In this document: positions 1 through 8,060 of the stretch, piece by piece
Layout of the letters: each line of letters starts with the position of its first letter
How positions within the stretch are numbered: position 1 is the first letter of the stretch
Origin: Streptomyces sp. DT2A-34
GTDB taxonomy: Bacteria; Actinomycetota; Actinomycetes; Streptomycetales; Streptomycetaceae
Length of the DNA stretch: 64,000 bases
Direction: 5' to 3'
Assembly (NCBI RefSeq): GCF_030499515.1
Contig: NZ_JASTWJ010000001.1
Span: 558,001 to 622,000, forward strand
Program-made: the position numbers and the translations under genes
The notes under the pieces: generated by a model
Database searches by the model: none
Seen by the model: the letters and a program-made list of their open reading frames with translations, nothing else
Told to the model about the DNA's origin: nothing

Positions 1-1884
1 GGGCATGAGGGTGAGCGCGTCGCGGGCGTGGGCGTGGGCCCCGGCGAGGTCGCCCTCGCGCAGGGCGATGTCGCCGCGCACCCCGGCGTAGAGCGCCTGT
101 GCCACGGCGAGGTCCCTGGCCCGGGCGTCGTCGAGGAGTTTGTCGCACCAGGACCGGGCGAGGTCGAGGCGGCCGGCGTGCACGAGGGCGTGCAGCGCGG
201 GCAGTGCCGTCTGGGGCCCCCAGGACATGCCGTCGCTCGGCCGCGCGACCTGCAGCACGTGCTCGGCGTCGGTGACGGCGTGTTCGTCGGGCCCCTGGGT
301 GAGGACGGTCGTCAGCGCCGTCACGGCCCTGAGTGCCGGGCCGGTGGTGCGGCCGGCCGGTCCGCTGTCGCGGTCGGTCCCGGCGGGTGGCCGGGTGCGT
401 CGGGCGAGCGGCGGGTGGGTGCAGGCCAGCCACAGCTCGGTGGTCCGGTCGGCGGTGCCCGGCTGGTGCCGGGCGCGCCGCAGCCGTTCCATCGCCTCGG
501 CCGCCTCGTCGACGCGCCCGTGCCACAGCAGGGGCGGCACCAGGGAGCGCACATCGCGGTCGGACAGCCGCCCGGCGCGCATCGCGTCGGTGACGGTGGT
601 GAGCCGGCGGCCCGCGGCGGCGGGGTTGACCCGCGACTCCACGCGCACCAGCTTCGCCGCGATCGCCGCCTGCCGGTGTGCCTCGGGGCAGGCGCGGTGG
701 GCGCGTTCGAGGCAGCGCAGCGCCGTGTCGATCCGTTCCTCGCGCAGCGCGTGCTCGGCGGCCTCCTCGAACACCGGTACCGCCCAGCTCTCGTCGGCCC
801 TGTCGGCCCCGTCGGCACGCAGCAGGTAGGGCGCCACCTCGGTCGCGGGCGCTCCCTCGTCGTGCACCAGCAGAGCGGCGGTCCGGTGGGTCCGGCCGCG
901 TTCGTCGGCGGGCATGTCGTCGAGTACGGCGGTGCGGGCGGCGTCGGTGCGGAAGCGGCCGTCGGCCAGCAGCCCGGCATCGGTCAGGAGGTCGAGCGCC
1001 GAGCGCACCGCCTCGACATCGAGGCCGGCGAGGCGGCCCAGCCGCTCGACGGTGGCGTGGGCGCCGGTGACGGCGAGCGCGCGGGCGACCGCCACGACGT
1101 ACGGCTCGCAGCGGTGGACACAGCTGACGAGGGCCCGGCGGAACCCGGGGCCGGGCGCCGGCACGCCGTCCGCGTCCGGCCCGGCCGTCCGCCGGTCGGC
1201 GAGCAGGGACCGGGCCAGCAGCGGGTTCCCCCCGGTGAGCGCCATGGCCTCGCGGCCCGCGTCGGCGCCGCCGAACAGGTCGGCCATGCCCGCCTCCGAC
1301 AGGGGCGCCACGCCGATCTCATGGCAGTGCGGGTGCCGTGACAGCTCGGTGTGCAGCGGGGAGTGGGCGGCGCCGGGGCTCGCCGTGCGGGCGAGGAGCA
1401 GCAGGATGCCGGCCCGGCCGAGGCGGCGGACGAGCGACAGCAGCCAGTGCAGTGACTGCGGGTCCGCGTGCTGCACGTCGTCGACGCCGATCACCAGCGG
1501 GCTGTCCGCGGCGAGGTCGAGCAACGCCAGGCACAGCGTGTGCAGTTGGTGGGCGGTCGCGGGTCCCGCGGTCCGGGCCGCCGCGTCGAGCAGGTCCCTG
1601 ACCTGGGCAGGCGCGCCGAGCGCATGCAGGAGCTGGCCGGCCACGCCGAAGGGCAGGTCGCGTTCGAGGGCCGAGCAGGTCGCGGACACGAACCGTTCGC
1701 CGCAGCGCTCGCCGAACCGGTGCAGCAGCTCGGTCCTGCCGCAAGCCACCGGGCCCGTCACGAGGGCGACCCGGCCCGATCCGGCGACGGCGTCCGACAG
1801 CAGCGCGGTGAGGCCGGCCCACTGGGCGTCGCGTTCGATCAGTCCCGTGCACCCCGTCTCGGCGCGCCGGTCCGTGCCGGTCAT
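1..1884 (-). CDS. LuxR-family LAL-type transcriptional regulator, N-terminal 628 residues (3' end outside window)
   Basis: The minus-strand frame is open from the ATG at 1884-1882 to the window edge. It encodes an ATPase-type signal domain as in the large ATP-binding LuxR (LAL) regulators of macrolide and polyene clusters. A degenerate Walker A, GPVACGRT, lies at residues 44-51, with Arg in place of the usual Lys. A Walker B-like VIGVDDVQ lies at about 131-138. Helical TPR-like sequence follows, rich in Ala, Leu and Arg. The C-terminal LuxR helix-turn-helix would lie beyond position 1 and is not seen. The start was chosen because the frame reads straight into the conserved N-terminus. An upstream ATG at 1894 belongs to another frame with non-conserved, Arg-rich sequence. 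The gene is divergent from the glycosyltransferase, so a pathway-specific activator role is inferred, not shown. Confidence 0.85.
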   Translation of the reverse strand, partial: MTGTDRRAETGCTGLIERDAQWAGLTALLSDAVAGSGRVALVTGPVACGRTELLHRFGERCGERFVSATCSALERDLPFGVAGQLLHALGAPAQVRDLLDAAARTAGPATAHQLHTLCLALLDLAADSPLVIGVDDVQHADPQSLHWLLSLVRRLGRAGILLLLARTASPGAAHSPLHTELSRHPHCHEIGVAPLSEAGMADLFGGADAGREAMALTGGNPLLARSLLADRRTAGPDADGVPAPGPGFRRALVSCVHRCEPYVVAVARALAVTGAHATVERLGRLAGLDVEAVRSALDLLTDAGLLADGRFRTDAARTAVLDDMPADERGRTHRTAALLVHDEGAPATEVAPYLLRADGADRADESWAVPVFEEAAEHALREERIDTALRCLERAHRACPEAHRQAAIAAKLVRVESRVNPAAAGRRLTTVTDAMRAGRLSDRDVRSLVPPLLWHGRVDEAAEAMERLRRARHQPGTADRTTELWLACTHPPLARRTRPPAGTDRDSGPAGRTTGPALRAVTALTTVLTQGPDEHAVTDAEHVLQVARPSDGMSWGPQTALPALHALVHAGRLDLARSWCDKLLDDARARDLAVAQALYAGVRGDIALREGDLAGAHAHARDALTLMP

Positions 1885-2164
1885 GTCGCTGCACCTCTCA
1901 CCTGGGGCCCTTCCGACGGAGTCCGCGCGGCGTCGCGATGCCCGTCAGGCTCGCGTGCTCATCGTCGCGGCCTCGGACGGGGGGCCGAAAGCGCAGCACA
2001 GAGGTTCTAGGGCATCACCTGGACATCGGGCGGGCGGCAACTCTAGGGCTTCACCTCGACATGGCCCGCACCCGGCGACACCGGCACACGGCGTCGGGCA
2101 GGCTCGGCGCCACCAGCAGATTCCGCGGTGCCAGATTCCGTCATGCCGCCTGAAGGGTGCAGCC
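1885..2164. promoter_or_regulatory. Divergent intergenic control region between LAL regulator and tailoring operon
   Basis: This 280-bp gap must carry the promoter(s) for the regulator (leftward) and for the glycosyltransferase operon (rightward). I see no convincing small gene in it; the short reading frames are GC-driven. It contains the 36-bp-spaced direct repeat listed separately and ends with a Shine-Dalgarno-like GAAGGG at 2152-2157, seven bases before the glycosyltransferase ATG. Confidence 0.6.
2006..2062 (+). promoter_or_regulatory. Paired 21-bp direct repeats, candidate regulator operators
   Basis: Copies at 2006-2026 and 2042-2062 are identical at 19 of 21 positions and start 36 bp apart. 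Each holds CTAGGGC, one variable base, then TCACCT, one variable base, then GACAT. Aligned to the PimM-type operator consensus CTVGGGAWWTCCCBAG, as I recall it, each copy matches 12 of 16 positions. Repeats of this sort in a regulator/biosynthesis divergent promoter are likely binding sites for a cluster activator. Which regulator binds is not shown. Confidence 0.45.
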
Positions 2165-3547
2165 ATGAGTCAGCGGCCGATCTTGTTCGTCAGCCTGCCC
2201 GAGAGCGGTCTGTTGAACCCGATGTTGGTGCTCGCGGAGGAACTGTCCCGGCGTGGCGTGGCCGACCTGTGGTTCGCCACCGACGACAAGGCGCGCGAGG
2301 AGGTCGCGGCGACGGCGGTCGGCTCCCCCGTCGAGTTCTTCTCCCTGGGCGAGGTCGTCTCCGAGATGTCCTCGGTGACCTGGGACGACAGCACGTATGC
2401 GGCGGTGACGCAGCGGTCGCGGTTCAAGGCGCGGCGCGCCGTGATCGAGCAGACCGACCGGCCCGCGCTGCGGGTGCCCAAGTACCGGGCGCTGGAAGAG
2501 GCGGTGGAGAAGATCCGGCCGGCCCTGATGGTCGTGGAGAGCATGTGCCAGTTCGGCTGGGAGCTCGCCATCTCCAAGGGGATCCCGTTCGTGCTCAGCG
2601 ACCCGTTCGTGCCGTCGAACCTGCTGACCTCGGCCGTGCCGATCGGGCCCTCGCACACCCCCAAGGGCTTCCCGGTGCCGCACTCGGGCCTGCCCGCCGA
2701 CATGTCGTTCCCGCAGCGGTGGCAGAACAGGCTGTTCCAGTGGCGGACGCTGGCCATGGCGTTCGGGAAGTTCAACAAGGAGCGCAACGCGGTCGACGCG
2801 CGGGTGCGGGCGGAGCTGGGCATCGCCCCTGAGGCGTACGGCCAGTTCTGCCGCGTGGAGCGGTCCGAGCTGGTGCTGTGCTACTCGATCCCGGAGATGG
2901 ACTACGCCTTCGACCTCCCGGCGAAGCTGCGCACGGTCGGCGCGCTGGTGCCGCCGCTGCCGCAGTGCCCGCCCGGCGAGCTGTCCGCCTGGCTCGACGC
3001 GCAGGGGTCCGTGGTCTACATGGGCCTCGGCACGATCACCCGGCTCACGGCCGGGCAGGTGCGGGCGTTCGTGGAGGTGGCCCGGCGGCTGGAGGGCCGG
3101 CACGCGGTGCTGTGGAAGCTGCCGCGCGACCAACAGGCCCATCTGCCCGCGGACCTGCCGGGGAACCTGCGGGTCGAGACCTGGGTGCCGTCGCAGCTGG
3201 ACGTGCTGGCGCACCCGAACGTGAAGGTGTTCTTCACCCACGCGGGCGGCAACGCGTACACGGAGAGCATCCACTTCGGCAAGCCGATGGTGTCCCGTCC
3301 GCTGTGGGTCGACTGCTACGACCAGGCCGTGCGCGCCGAGAGCTTCGGCGTGGGGCTCACGCTGTCGAAGCCGCACACCGTCGACCCCGACGACGTGCTC
3401 GACAAGCTGACGCGCGTGCTCGACGACCCCGCGTTCACCGAGAACGCCCGGCGTCTGGCCGCGCTGCAACAGGCCGCCGGCGGCCGGACCGCCGCCGCCG
3501 ACCTGATCCTGGACCTGCCCGCGCTGTCTTCGGAAGTGAGTCGATGA
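2165..3547 (+). CDS. Mycosaminyltransferase-like macrolide glycosyltransferase (NysDI/AmphDI type)
   Basis: A 460-residue GT-B (family 1/MGT-like) glycosyltransferase. The N-terminus has the acceptor-domain pattern ILFVSLPESGLLNPML. The C-terminal nucleotide-sugar site is visible at about 358-390 as THAGGNAYTES followed by GKPMVSRPLWVDCYDQA. In the polyene family this enzyme attaches GDP-mycosamine to the hydroxyl at the end of the polyene, here predicted to be C21. The gene lies directly before the aminotransferase that would make mycosamine, and the stop overlaps the next start (ATGA at 3544-3547), so translation is probably coupled. The start at 2165 follows GAAGGG with seven-base spacing. 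The much longer upstream extension of this frame is not coding-like. Sugar identity is inferred from neighbours. Confidence 0.88.
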   Translation: MSQRPILFVSLPESGLLNPMLVLAEELSRRGVADLWFATDDKAREEVAATAVGSPVEFFSLGEVVSEMSSVTWDDSTYAAVTQRSRFKARRAVIEQTDRPALRVPKYRALEEAVEKIRPALMVVESMCQFGWELAISKGIPFVLSDPFVPSNLLTSAVPIGPSHTPKGFPVPHSGLPADMSFPQRWQNRLFQWRTLAMAFGKFNKERNAVDARVRAELGIAPEAYGQFCRVERSELVLCYSIPEMDYAFDLPAKLRTVGALVPPLPQCPPGELSAWLDAQGSVVYMGLGTITRLTAGQVRAFVEVARRLEGRHAVLWKLPRDQQAHLPADLPGNLRVETWVPSQLDVLAHPNVKVFFTHAGGNAYTESIHFGKPMVSRPLWVDCYDQAVRAESFGVGLTLSKPHTVDPDDVLDKLTRVLDDPAFTENARRLAALQQAAGGRTAAADLILDLPALSSEVSR

Positions 3548-4605
3548 GCTTCACGTATCCCGTGTCGATGCCGTCGCTGAAGGGCAATGAGCTCGACTAC
3601 GTCACCCAGGCCGTCACCAGCGGCTGGATCTCCTCGCAAGGGCCTTACGTGCCCCGGTTCGAGGAGGCGTTCGCCGCCTACAACGGGGTGGCCCACGGGG
3701 TGGCCTGCTCCTCGGGGACGACCGCGCTGACGCTCGCGCTGCGCGCCCTCGGGGTCGGTCCCGGCGACGAGGTGATCGTGCCGGAGTTCACGATGATCGC
3801 GTCGGCGTGGGCGGTCACCTACACGGGCGCGACACCGGTGTTCGTGGACTGCGCCGACGACCTCGACATCGACGTGACGAGGATCGAGGAGAAGATCACC
3901 CCGCGCACCAAGGTGATCATGCCGGTGCACATCTACGGCCGGCGCTGCGACATGGACGCGATCCTGGAGCTGGCGTACGAGTACAACCTGCGCGTGGTGG
4001 AGGACTCCGCGGAGGCGCACGGCATCGCGCCGACCGGCGATATAGCCGCGTTCTCCCTGTTCGCCAACAAGATCATCTCGGCGGGCGAGGGCGGCATCTG
4101 CCTGACCGACGACCCCCATCTGGCCCGCCAGATGGCGCATCTGCGCGGCATGGCGTTCACCCGGGACCACAGCTTCCTGCACAAGAAGCTCGCCTACAAC
4201 TTCCGCATGACCAACCTCCAGGCGGCCGTGGCGCTGGCCCAGACCGAGCGGCTGGACGAGATCCTGGCCACCCGGGCACGGATCGAGAAGCGCTACGACG
4301 AGGGACTGCGCGGCATCGACGGCATCACCCTGATGCCGGAGCGGGACGTGCTGTGGATGTACGACCTGCGCGCCGAACGCCGGGAGGCACTCCGGGAGTT
4401 CCTCGCCGGCCGGGGCATCGAGACCCGCCTGTTCTTCAAGCCCATGAGCCGGCAGCCCGGCTATCTGGACCCGGTCTGGCCGACGCTGAACGCGAACCGC
4501 TTCGCCGAGGACGGCCTGTATCTGCCGACGCACACCGAACTGACCGAGGAAGACCAGGAGTTCATCGTGGCGCAGGTCCGCGCGTTCTACGAGGTGTCGT
4601 CATGA
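3544..4605 (+). CDS. DegT/DnrJ/EryC1-family sugar aminotransferase (mycosamine synthase, NysDII/AmphDII type)
   Basis: A 353-residue PLP-dependent sugar aminotransferase of normal family length. The internal aldimine lysine is Lys176 in SLFANKIISAGEGG, and VVEDSAEAHG (Asp154) should hold the pyridine nitrogen. In polyene clusters this enzyme converts GDP-3-keto-6-deoxymannose to GDP-mycosamine, the donor for the preceding glycosyltransferase. It overlaps its neighbours at both ends: its ATG lies in the glycosyltransferase stop (3544-3547), and its stop contains the P450 ATG (4602-4605). The partner GDP-mannose 4,6-dehydratase is not in this window. Perosamine-synthase-type activity on another sugar cannot be excluded from sequence alone. 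Confidence 0.88.
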   Translation: MSFTYPVSMPSLKGNELDYVTQAVTSGWISSQGPYVPRFEEAFAAYNGVAHGVACSSGTTALTLALRALGVGPGDEVIVPEFTMIASAWAVTYTGATPVFVDCADDLDIDVTRIEEKITPRTKVIMPVHIYGRRCDMDAILELAYEYNLRVVEDSAEAHGIAPTGDIAAFSLFANKIISAGEGGICLTDDPHLARQMAHLRGMAFTRDHSFLHKKLAYNFRMTNLQAAVALAQTERLDEILATRARIEKRYDEGLRGIDGITLMPERDVLWMYDLRAERREALREFLAGRGIETRLFFKPMSRQPGYLDPVWPTLNANRFAEDGLYLPTHTELTEEDQEFIVAQVRAFYEVSS

Positions 4606-5810
4606 CCTCCTCCCCCACGGCCGGCGCCGAGGCCGACGCCGAGGACGAGGACGAGATCGTCCCGTTCGTGCTGCGCCGCCCCGGCGCCCCGTTCCCGCCC
4701 CCCGAGTACACGGAGTTCCGGCAGCGGCCCGGCCTGGTGAAGGCCGCGCTGCCCTCGGGCGACACGGTGTGGCTGGTGACCCGGCACGAGGAGGTGCGCC
4801 GGATCCTCACCGATCCGCGCATCAGCGCCAACCCCGCGCACCCGGGCTTTCCCAGGCCGTCGCGCACCGGGGGCGTGCCCACCGCCGACGAGGTGCCGGG
4901 CTGGTTCGTGGCGCTCGACCCGCCGGACCACACCAAGTTCCGCAAGGCGCTGATCCCCGAGTTCACGGTGCGCCGCATCCGCGCGCTGCGGCCGGTCGTC
5001 GAGGAGATCGTCGACCACACCATCGACCGGATGCTCGCCCGGGGCGACACCGCCGACCTCGTCGAGGACTTCGCGCTGTCGGTGCCGTCGCTGGTGATCT
5101 CGTCCCTGCTCGGTGTGCCCAAGGTGGACCGCGGCTTCTTCGAGGCCAAGACGAAGGTCCTCGTCACCATCAACTCGACCGACGAGGAACGCGACAACGC
5201 CTCCCAGCAACTGCTGCGCTACCTCAACCGGCTGATCGCGATCAAGACCAAGCGGCCCGGCGACGACCTGATCAGCAAGCTGGTCGAGGGCGGGCTGCTG
5301 TCCCCGCAGGAGCTCTCCGGCGTGGCCATGCTGCTGCTGATCGCCGGCCACGAGACGACGGCCAACAACATCGCCCTCGGCGCGGTCACCCTGCTGAACG
5401 ACCCTCGGTGGATCGGCGACGAGCGCACGATCGAGGAACTGCTGCGCTTCCACTCGGTCGCCGACCTGGTGGCGCTGCGCGTGGTGGTGGAGGACATCGA
5501 GATCGGCGGCCGGCTGCTGCGGGCCGGCGAGGGCGTCGTACCGCTGGTGGCCGGCGCCAACCACGACCCCGCGGCCTTCGACCGCCCGCATGTGTTCGAC
5601 CCGTCCCGGTCCGCGCACGGGCATGTGGCGTTCGGCTACGGCGTCCACCAGTGCCTGGGGCAGAACCTGGTGCGTCTGGAGCTGGAGGTCGCCTACCAGA
5701 AGCTGTTCGCCCGCATCCCGACCCTGCAGATCGCGGTTCCGCCGGAGGAACTGCCGTTCAAGTACGACGGGGTGCTCTTCGGACTCCACGCACTGCCGGT
5801 GCGGTGGTAG
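4602..5810 (+). CDS. Cytochrome P450, CYP105H-like (NysN/AmphN type), exocyclic methyl to carboxyl oxidation
   Basis: A 402-residue soluble bacterial P450. The I-helix oxygen-activation motif is AGHETT (248-253), ExxR is EELLR near 279-282, and the heme loop is FGYGVHQCLGQN with ligand Cys351. The N-terminus is unusually acidic (Ala/Asp/Glu stretch at 7-18). In nystatin and amphotericin, the P450 between the aminotransferase and the ferredoxin oxidises the methyl branch to a carboxyl in three steps. Here the single methylmalonyl-loading module (M3 of PKS-A) supplies such a methyl, predicted at C18. The ferredoxin 33 bp downstream is the likely electron donor. The start overlaps the aminotransferase stop. 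The substrate is inferred from synteny. Confidence 0.87.
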   Translation: MTSSPTAGAEADAEDEDEIVPFVLRRPGAPFPPPEYTEFRQRPGLVKAALPSGDTVWLVTRHEEVRRILTDPRISANPAHPGFPRPSRTGGVPTADEVPGWFVALDPPDHTKFRKALIPEFTVRRIRALRPVVEEIVDHTIDRMLARGDTADLVEDFALSVPSLVISSLLGVPKVDRGFFEAKTKVLVTINSTDEERDNASQQLLRYLNRLIAIKTKRPGDDLISKLVEGGLLSPQELSGVAMLLLIAGHETTANNIALGAVTLLNDPRWIGDERTIEELLRFHSVADLVALRVVVEDIEIGGRLLRAGEGVVPLVAGANHDPAAFDRPHVFDPSRSAHGHVAFGYGVHQCLGQNLVRLELEVAYQKLFARIPTLQIAVPPEELPFKYDGVLFGLHALPVRW

Positions 5811-5843
5811 CGCCCCTCAAGCGCCCTTCCCGGAGGAAAGATC

Positions 5844-6038
5844 ATGACGCGCATCAGTGTGGACACCGACAAGTGCATCGGGGCGGCGCAGTGTGTGCTG
5901 ACCGCGCCCGAGGTGTTCGACCAGGACGACGACGGCTTCGTGGAACTCCTGCAGGAGGAACCGGAGGGGCCGGAGGAGCGTTCTGCGCGGATGGCCAGGT
6001 CGGTCTGTCCGGCTCAGGCGATCACCGTGCACGAGTGA
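5844..6038 (+). CDS. Small [3Fe-4S] ferredoxin, P450 redox partner (NysM type)
   Basis: A 64-residue ferredoxin with three cluster cysteines, Cys11, Cys17 (CIGAAQC) and Cys55 (SVCPAQAI). Position 14, where a [4Fe-4S] protein would have the extra Cys, is Ala, so a [3Fe-4S] cluster is expected. It delivers electrons to P450s; the adjacent upstream P450 is the obvious partner and the two other P450s in the window could also use it. No ferredoxin reductase is present, so a housekeeping one must serve. A strong GGAGGA at 5832-5837 supports the ATG at 5844. It is the last gene of the rightward operon, followed by a terminator. Confidence 0.9.
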   Translation: MTRISVDTDKCIGAAQCVLTAPEVFDQDDDGFVELLQEEPEGPEERSARMARSVCPAQAITVHE

Positions 6039-6068
6039 CCCGCCCCCGAACGCTCCCGAGCATCGAAA

Positions 6069-6099
6069 CGGCCCCCGCCCTTGGGCGGGGGCCGCTTTT
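6069..6099. terminator. Rho-independent terminator between convergent units
   Basis: A perfect 12-bp stem (6069-6080 pairing with 6083-6094) with a 2-base TT between the arms is followed by CTTTT at 6095-6099 on the plus strand. It sits 30 bp past the ferredoxin stop and 8 bp before the stop of the opposing P450, so it can serve both directions. The T-run is better for the plus-strand operon. Confidence 0.85.
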
Positions 6100-6107
6100 C
6101 GTGCGGG

Positions 6108-7292
6108 TCACCAGGTGACGGGGAACCTCGCCAGACCGCCGGCCAGCCGGCCGCCGGGGTGGGACTCCAGTTCGGCCTCCGGCACCGCGAGGCGCAGCGA
6201 GGGCAGGCGGGAGAACAGCGCGGTGTAGGCGACGGCCAGGATGATGCGCACCAGCGGCGCGCCCGTGCAGTGCCGCATGCCGTGCCCGAACGTGAAGTGC
6301 GGGTTGGGCGTGCGGGTGACGTCGAAGCGGGACGGCTCCTCGAAGGCGCGGGCGTCGTGGTTGGCCAGCGAGAAGTCGAGCATCACCAGGTCGCCCTCGG
6401 CGATGGTGACCCCGCCGATCTCGATGTCCTCGCTCGCGTACCGGGGCAGCACGGGGCTTCCGATCGTGGCCCGCATGACCTCGTCGACCGCCCGGACCAT
6501 GACGTTCGGGTCGGCCATGGCGAGGGCGAGCTGGTCGGGGTTGCGCAGGAACAGCAGCACCCCGAAGTCGAGGTGGGAGGCGAGCCCGGACAGGCCGGTG
6601 AACAGCAGCGTGACCGTGTGCAGTCCGATCTCCTCGTCGGTGAGACCGGAGTCGATGAAGCGGGAGATCACGTCGTCGCCGGGTTCGTCACGGCGTTTGG
6701 CGCCGAGCTCGGCGGCGTAGCCGAACAGGGCGTCCATGCCGGACTCGGCGTGCTGCCGGTCGGTGTCGCCGACGGTGTCCATCATGGCCAGCAGCCGCCG
6801 GCGGTCCTCGGCGGGGACGCCGACCATGTCGCACAGCGCCTGCTGGGAGTACTCCATCGAGTAGGACTCGTGCAGGTCCGCGGTCGGTCCGGCGGCGATG
6901 ATCCCGTCGAGCGTGGCGTGCGCGATCGCCTCGACGCGGGAGCGGCGGTCGAGGACCTTCCGGGCGGCGAAGCTCTTGGTGTACAGGACACGCTTGTTCT
7001 CGTGGGCGCGCCGCTCGGTCTCCACGTCGTCGCTGGTGACGAGCATGTCCAGCATCGGGTTGCGGAAGAACCGGGGCGCGTTCTGCGGATCCTTGTGCGA
7101 GCGGCCGAGGCGGTGGTCCTGCAGCAGCGCCTTGACCTCGGCGTGGCGGGTCACCAGCCACCCCTCGTCGCCGGCGGGCGTGAGGATGCGGCACACGGGG
7201 GCCTGTTCCTGCAGACGCAGGCGGATGTCGCTGAAGGCGAGGATCGAGGGCTGTTCGACCCCGATCAGGGGCAGTTGCTGTGAGAGAGGCAT
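6108..7292 (-). CDS. Cytochrome P450, CYP161-like (NysL/AmphL/PimD type), late macrolide-ring oxidase
   Basis: A 394-residue P450 with ExxR at EVMR (271-274) and heme loop FGHGMRHCTGAP with ligand Cys342. The I-helix reads FTGLSGLASH (231-240) and lacks the usual acid-Thr pair. It lies directly after the thioesterase-bearing PKS gene, the position of nysL and amphL, whose products hydroxylate a polyol CH2 (C10 in nystatin, C8 in amphotericin). PimD, the same family, epoxidises an olefin. No module in this window makes an olefin in the C1-C21 part, so hydroxylation, probably at C8 next to the C7 methylene, is the better inference. A GGAAGG precedes the ATG at 7292. The gene is likely co-transcribed with PKS-B and PKS-C. 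Confidence 0.85.
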   Translation of the reverse strand: MPLSQQLPLIGVEQPSILAFSDIRLRLQEQAPVCRILTPAGDEGWLVTRHAEVKALLQDHRLGRSHKDPQNAPRFFRNPMLDMLVTSDDVETERRAHENKRVLYTKSFAARKVLDRRSRVEAIAHATLDGIIAAGPTADLHESYSMEYSQQALCDMVGVPAEDRRRLLAMMDTVGDTDRQHAESGMDALFGYAAELGAKRRDEPGDDVISRFIDSGLTDEEIGLHTVTLLFTGLSGLASHLDFGVLLFLRNPDQLALAMADPNVMVRAVDEVMRATIGSPVLPRYASEDIEIGGVTIAEGDLVMLDFSLANHDARAFEEPSRFDVTRTPNPHFTFGHGMRHCTGAPLVRIILAVAYTALFSRLPSLRLAVPEAELESHPGGRLAGGLARFPVTW

Positions 7293-7301
7293 GGGATCCT
7301 T

Positions 7302-7344
7302 CCCGCTGGTGGGGGTGGCTGGGGCCCGCTGGTGGGGGGTGGCT
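7302..7344. repeat. Short tandem duplication in the PKS-C/P450 junction
   Basis: A 19-bp unit starting CCCGCTGGTGGGGG and ending TGGCT (7302-7320) recurs as a 20-bp copy with one extra G at 7325-7344, start-to-start 23 bp. The second copy overlaps the PKS-C stop codon. It probably arose by local duplication; no function is apparent. Confidence 0.7.
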
Positions 7345-8060
7345 AGGGCCGGTCGGTGGCCAGGGTGGTGAGCCAGTCCTCGATCACGCCGGCGGTCAGG
7401 GCGGCGTCCTCCTTGACCATGGCCATGTGGTCGGTGGGCACGATGCGGATCTCGTCCGCGGGTACGGACACCTCCTGGCCGGTGGTCGTGAACTCCGTGC
7501 CGTCCACTTCCCGGCCGCACCGCACGAGCATCTTCGGCACGGTGGGGTGCAGGCCGGTGTCGGTGATGCGGACGAACCAGTGGGCCATCGCCGACAGGCG
7601 CGCACTGTTCAGGTTCACCGCGGGCGAGTCCATGGTGGTGAAGTAGTTGGTGGTGACCGAGTCGAAGTCGAGGCCCTCGTTGGTGTCGTAGTTGAGGCTC
7701 AGCGTGTCGAGCATGATCACGGCTTCGGGGGCGATGCCCCAGGTCTCCTCCAGCACAGCCGCGGCGAGGTAGGCCAGGGTGCCGCCGGAGGAGTGCCCGA
7801 CCAGGCAGAACGGTTCACCGTCGCCGGCGTGCAGCACGCTCTCGGCGACCCAGCGCACGGCGGCCGCGGTGTCCTTGGGCAGCGGCTCGCCCGGCTCGAA
7901 CCCGATCAGCGGCAGCGCCGACACCTGCCGTTTGCCGCGCAGGTGCGCCGCGAGGCGGGCGTACATGTGGACGCCGGCGGTCGCGCCGGGCGCGCTGATG
8001 CAGATCAGCTTGGGCAGCGCCGGGCCGTGGGCGAGGGTCACCGCCGTGGGCAGGTCCTCC
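7343..8060 (-). other. Thioesterase domain of PKS-C
   Basis: Alpha/beta-hydrolase thioesterase. The nucleophile motif GHSSGG is coded at 7781-7798 and the C-terminal catalytic His lies in PTDHMAM. It releases the finished chain as a macrolactone. Confidence 0.88.

Noticed and set aside
914-2164. Long N-terminal extension of the glycosyltransferase frame
   Set aside because: It overlaps the LAL gene antisense and has no family similarity; the conserved N-terminus begins at 2165 after a good ribosome site.
2878-3543. N-terminal extension of the aminotransferase frame
   Set aside because: It lies inside the glycosyltransferase gene; the family N-terminus starts at the overlapping ATG at 3544.
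6108-7292. PimD-type epoxidase
   Set aside because: Downstream modules M2-M11 leave no ring olefin to epoxidise; hydroxylation fits better.
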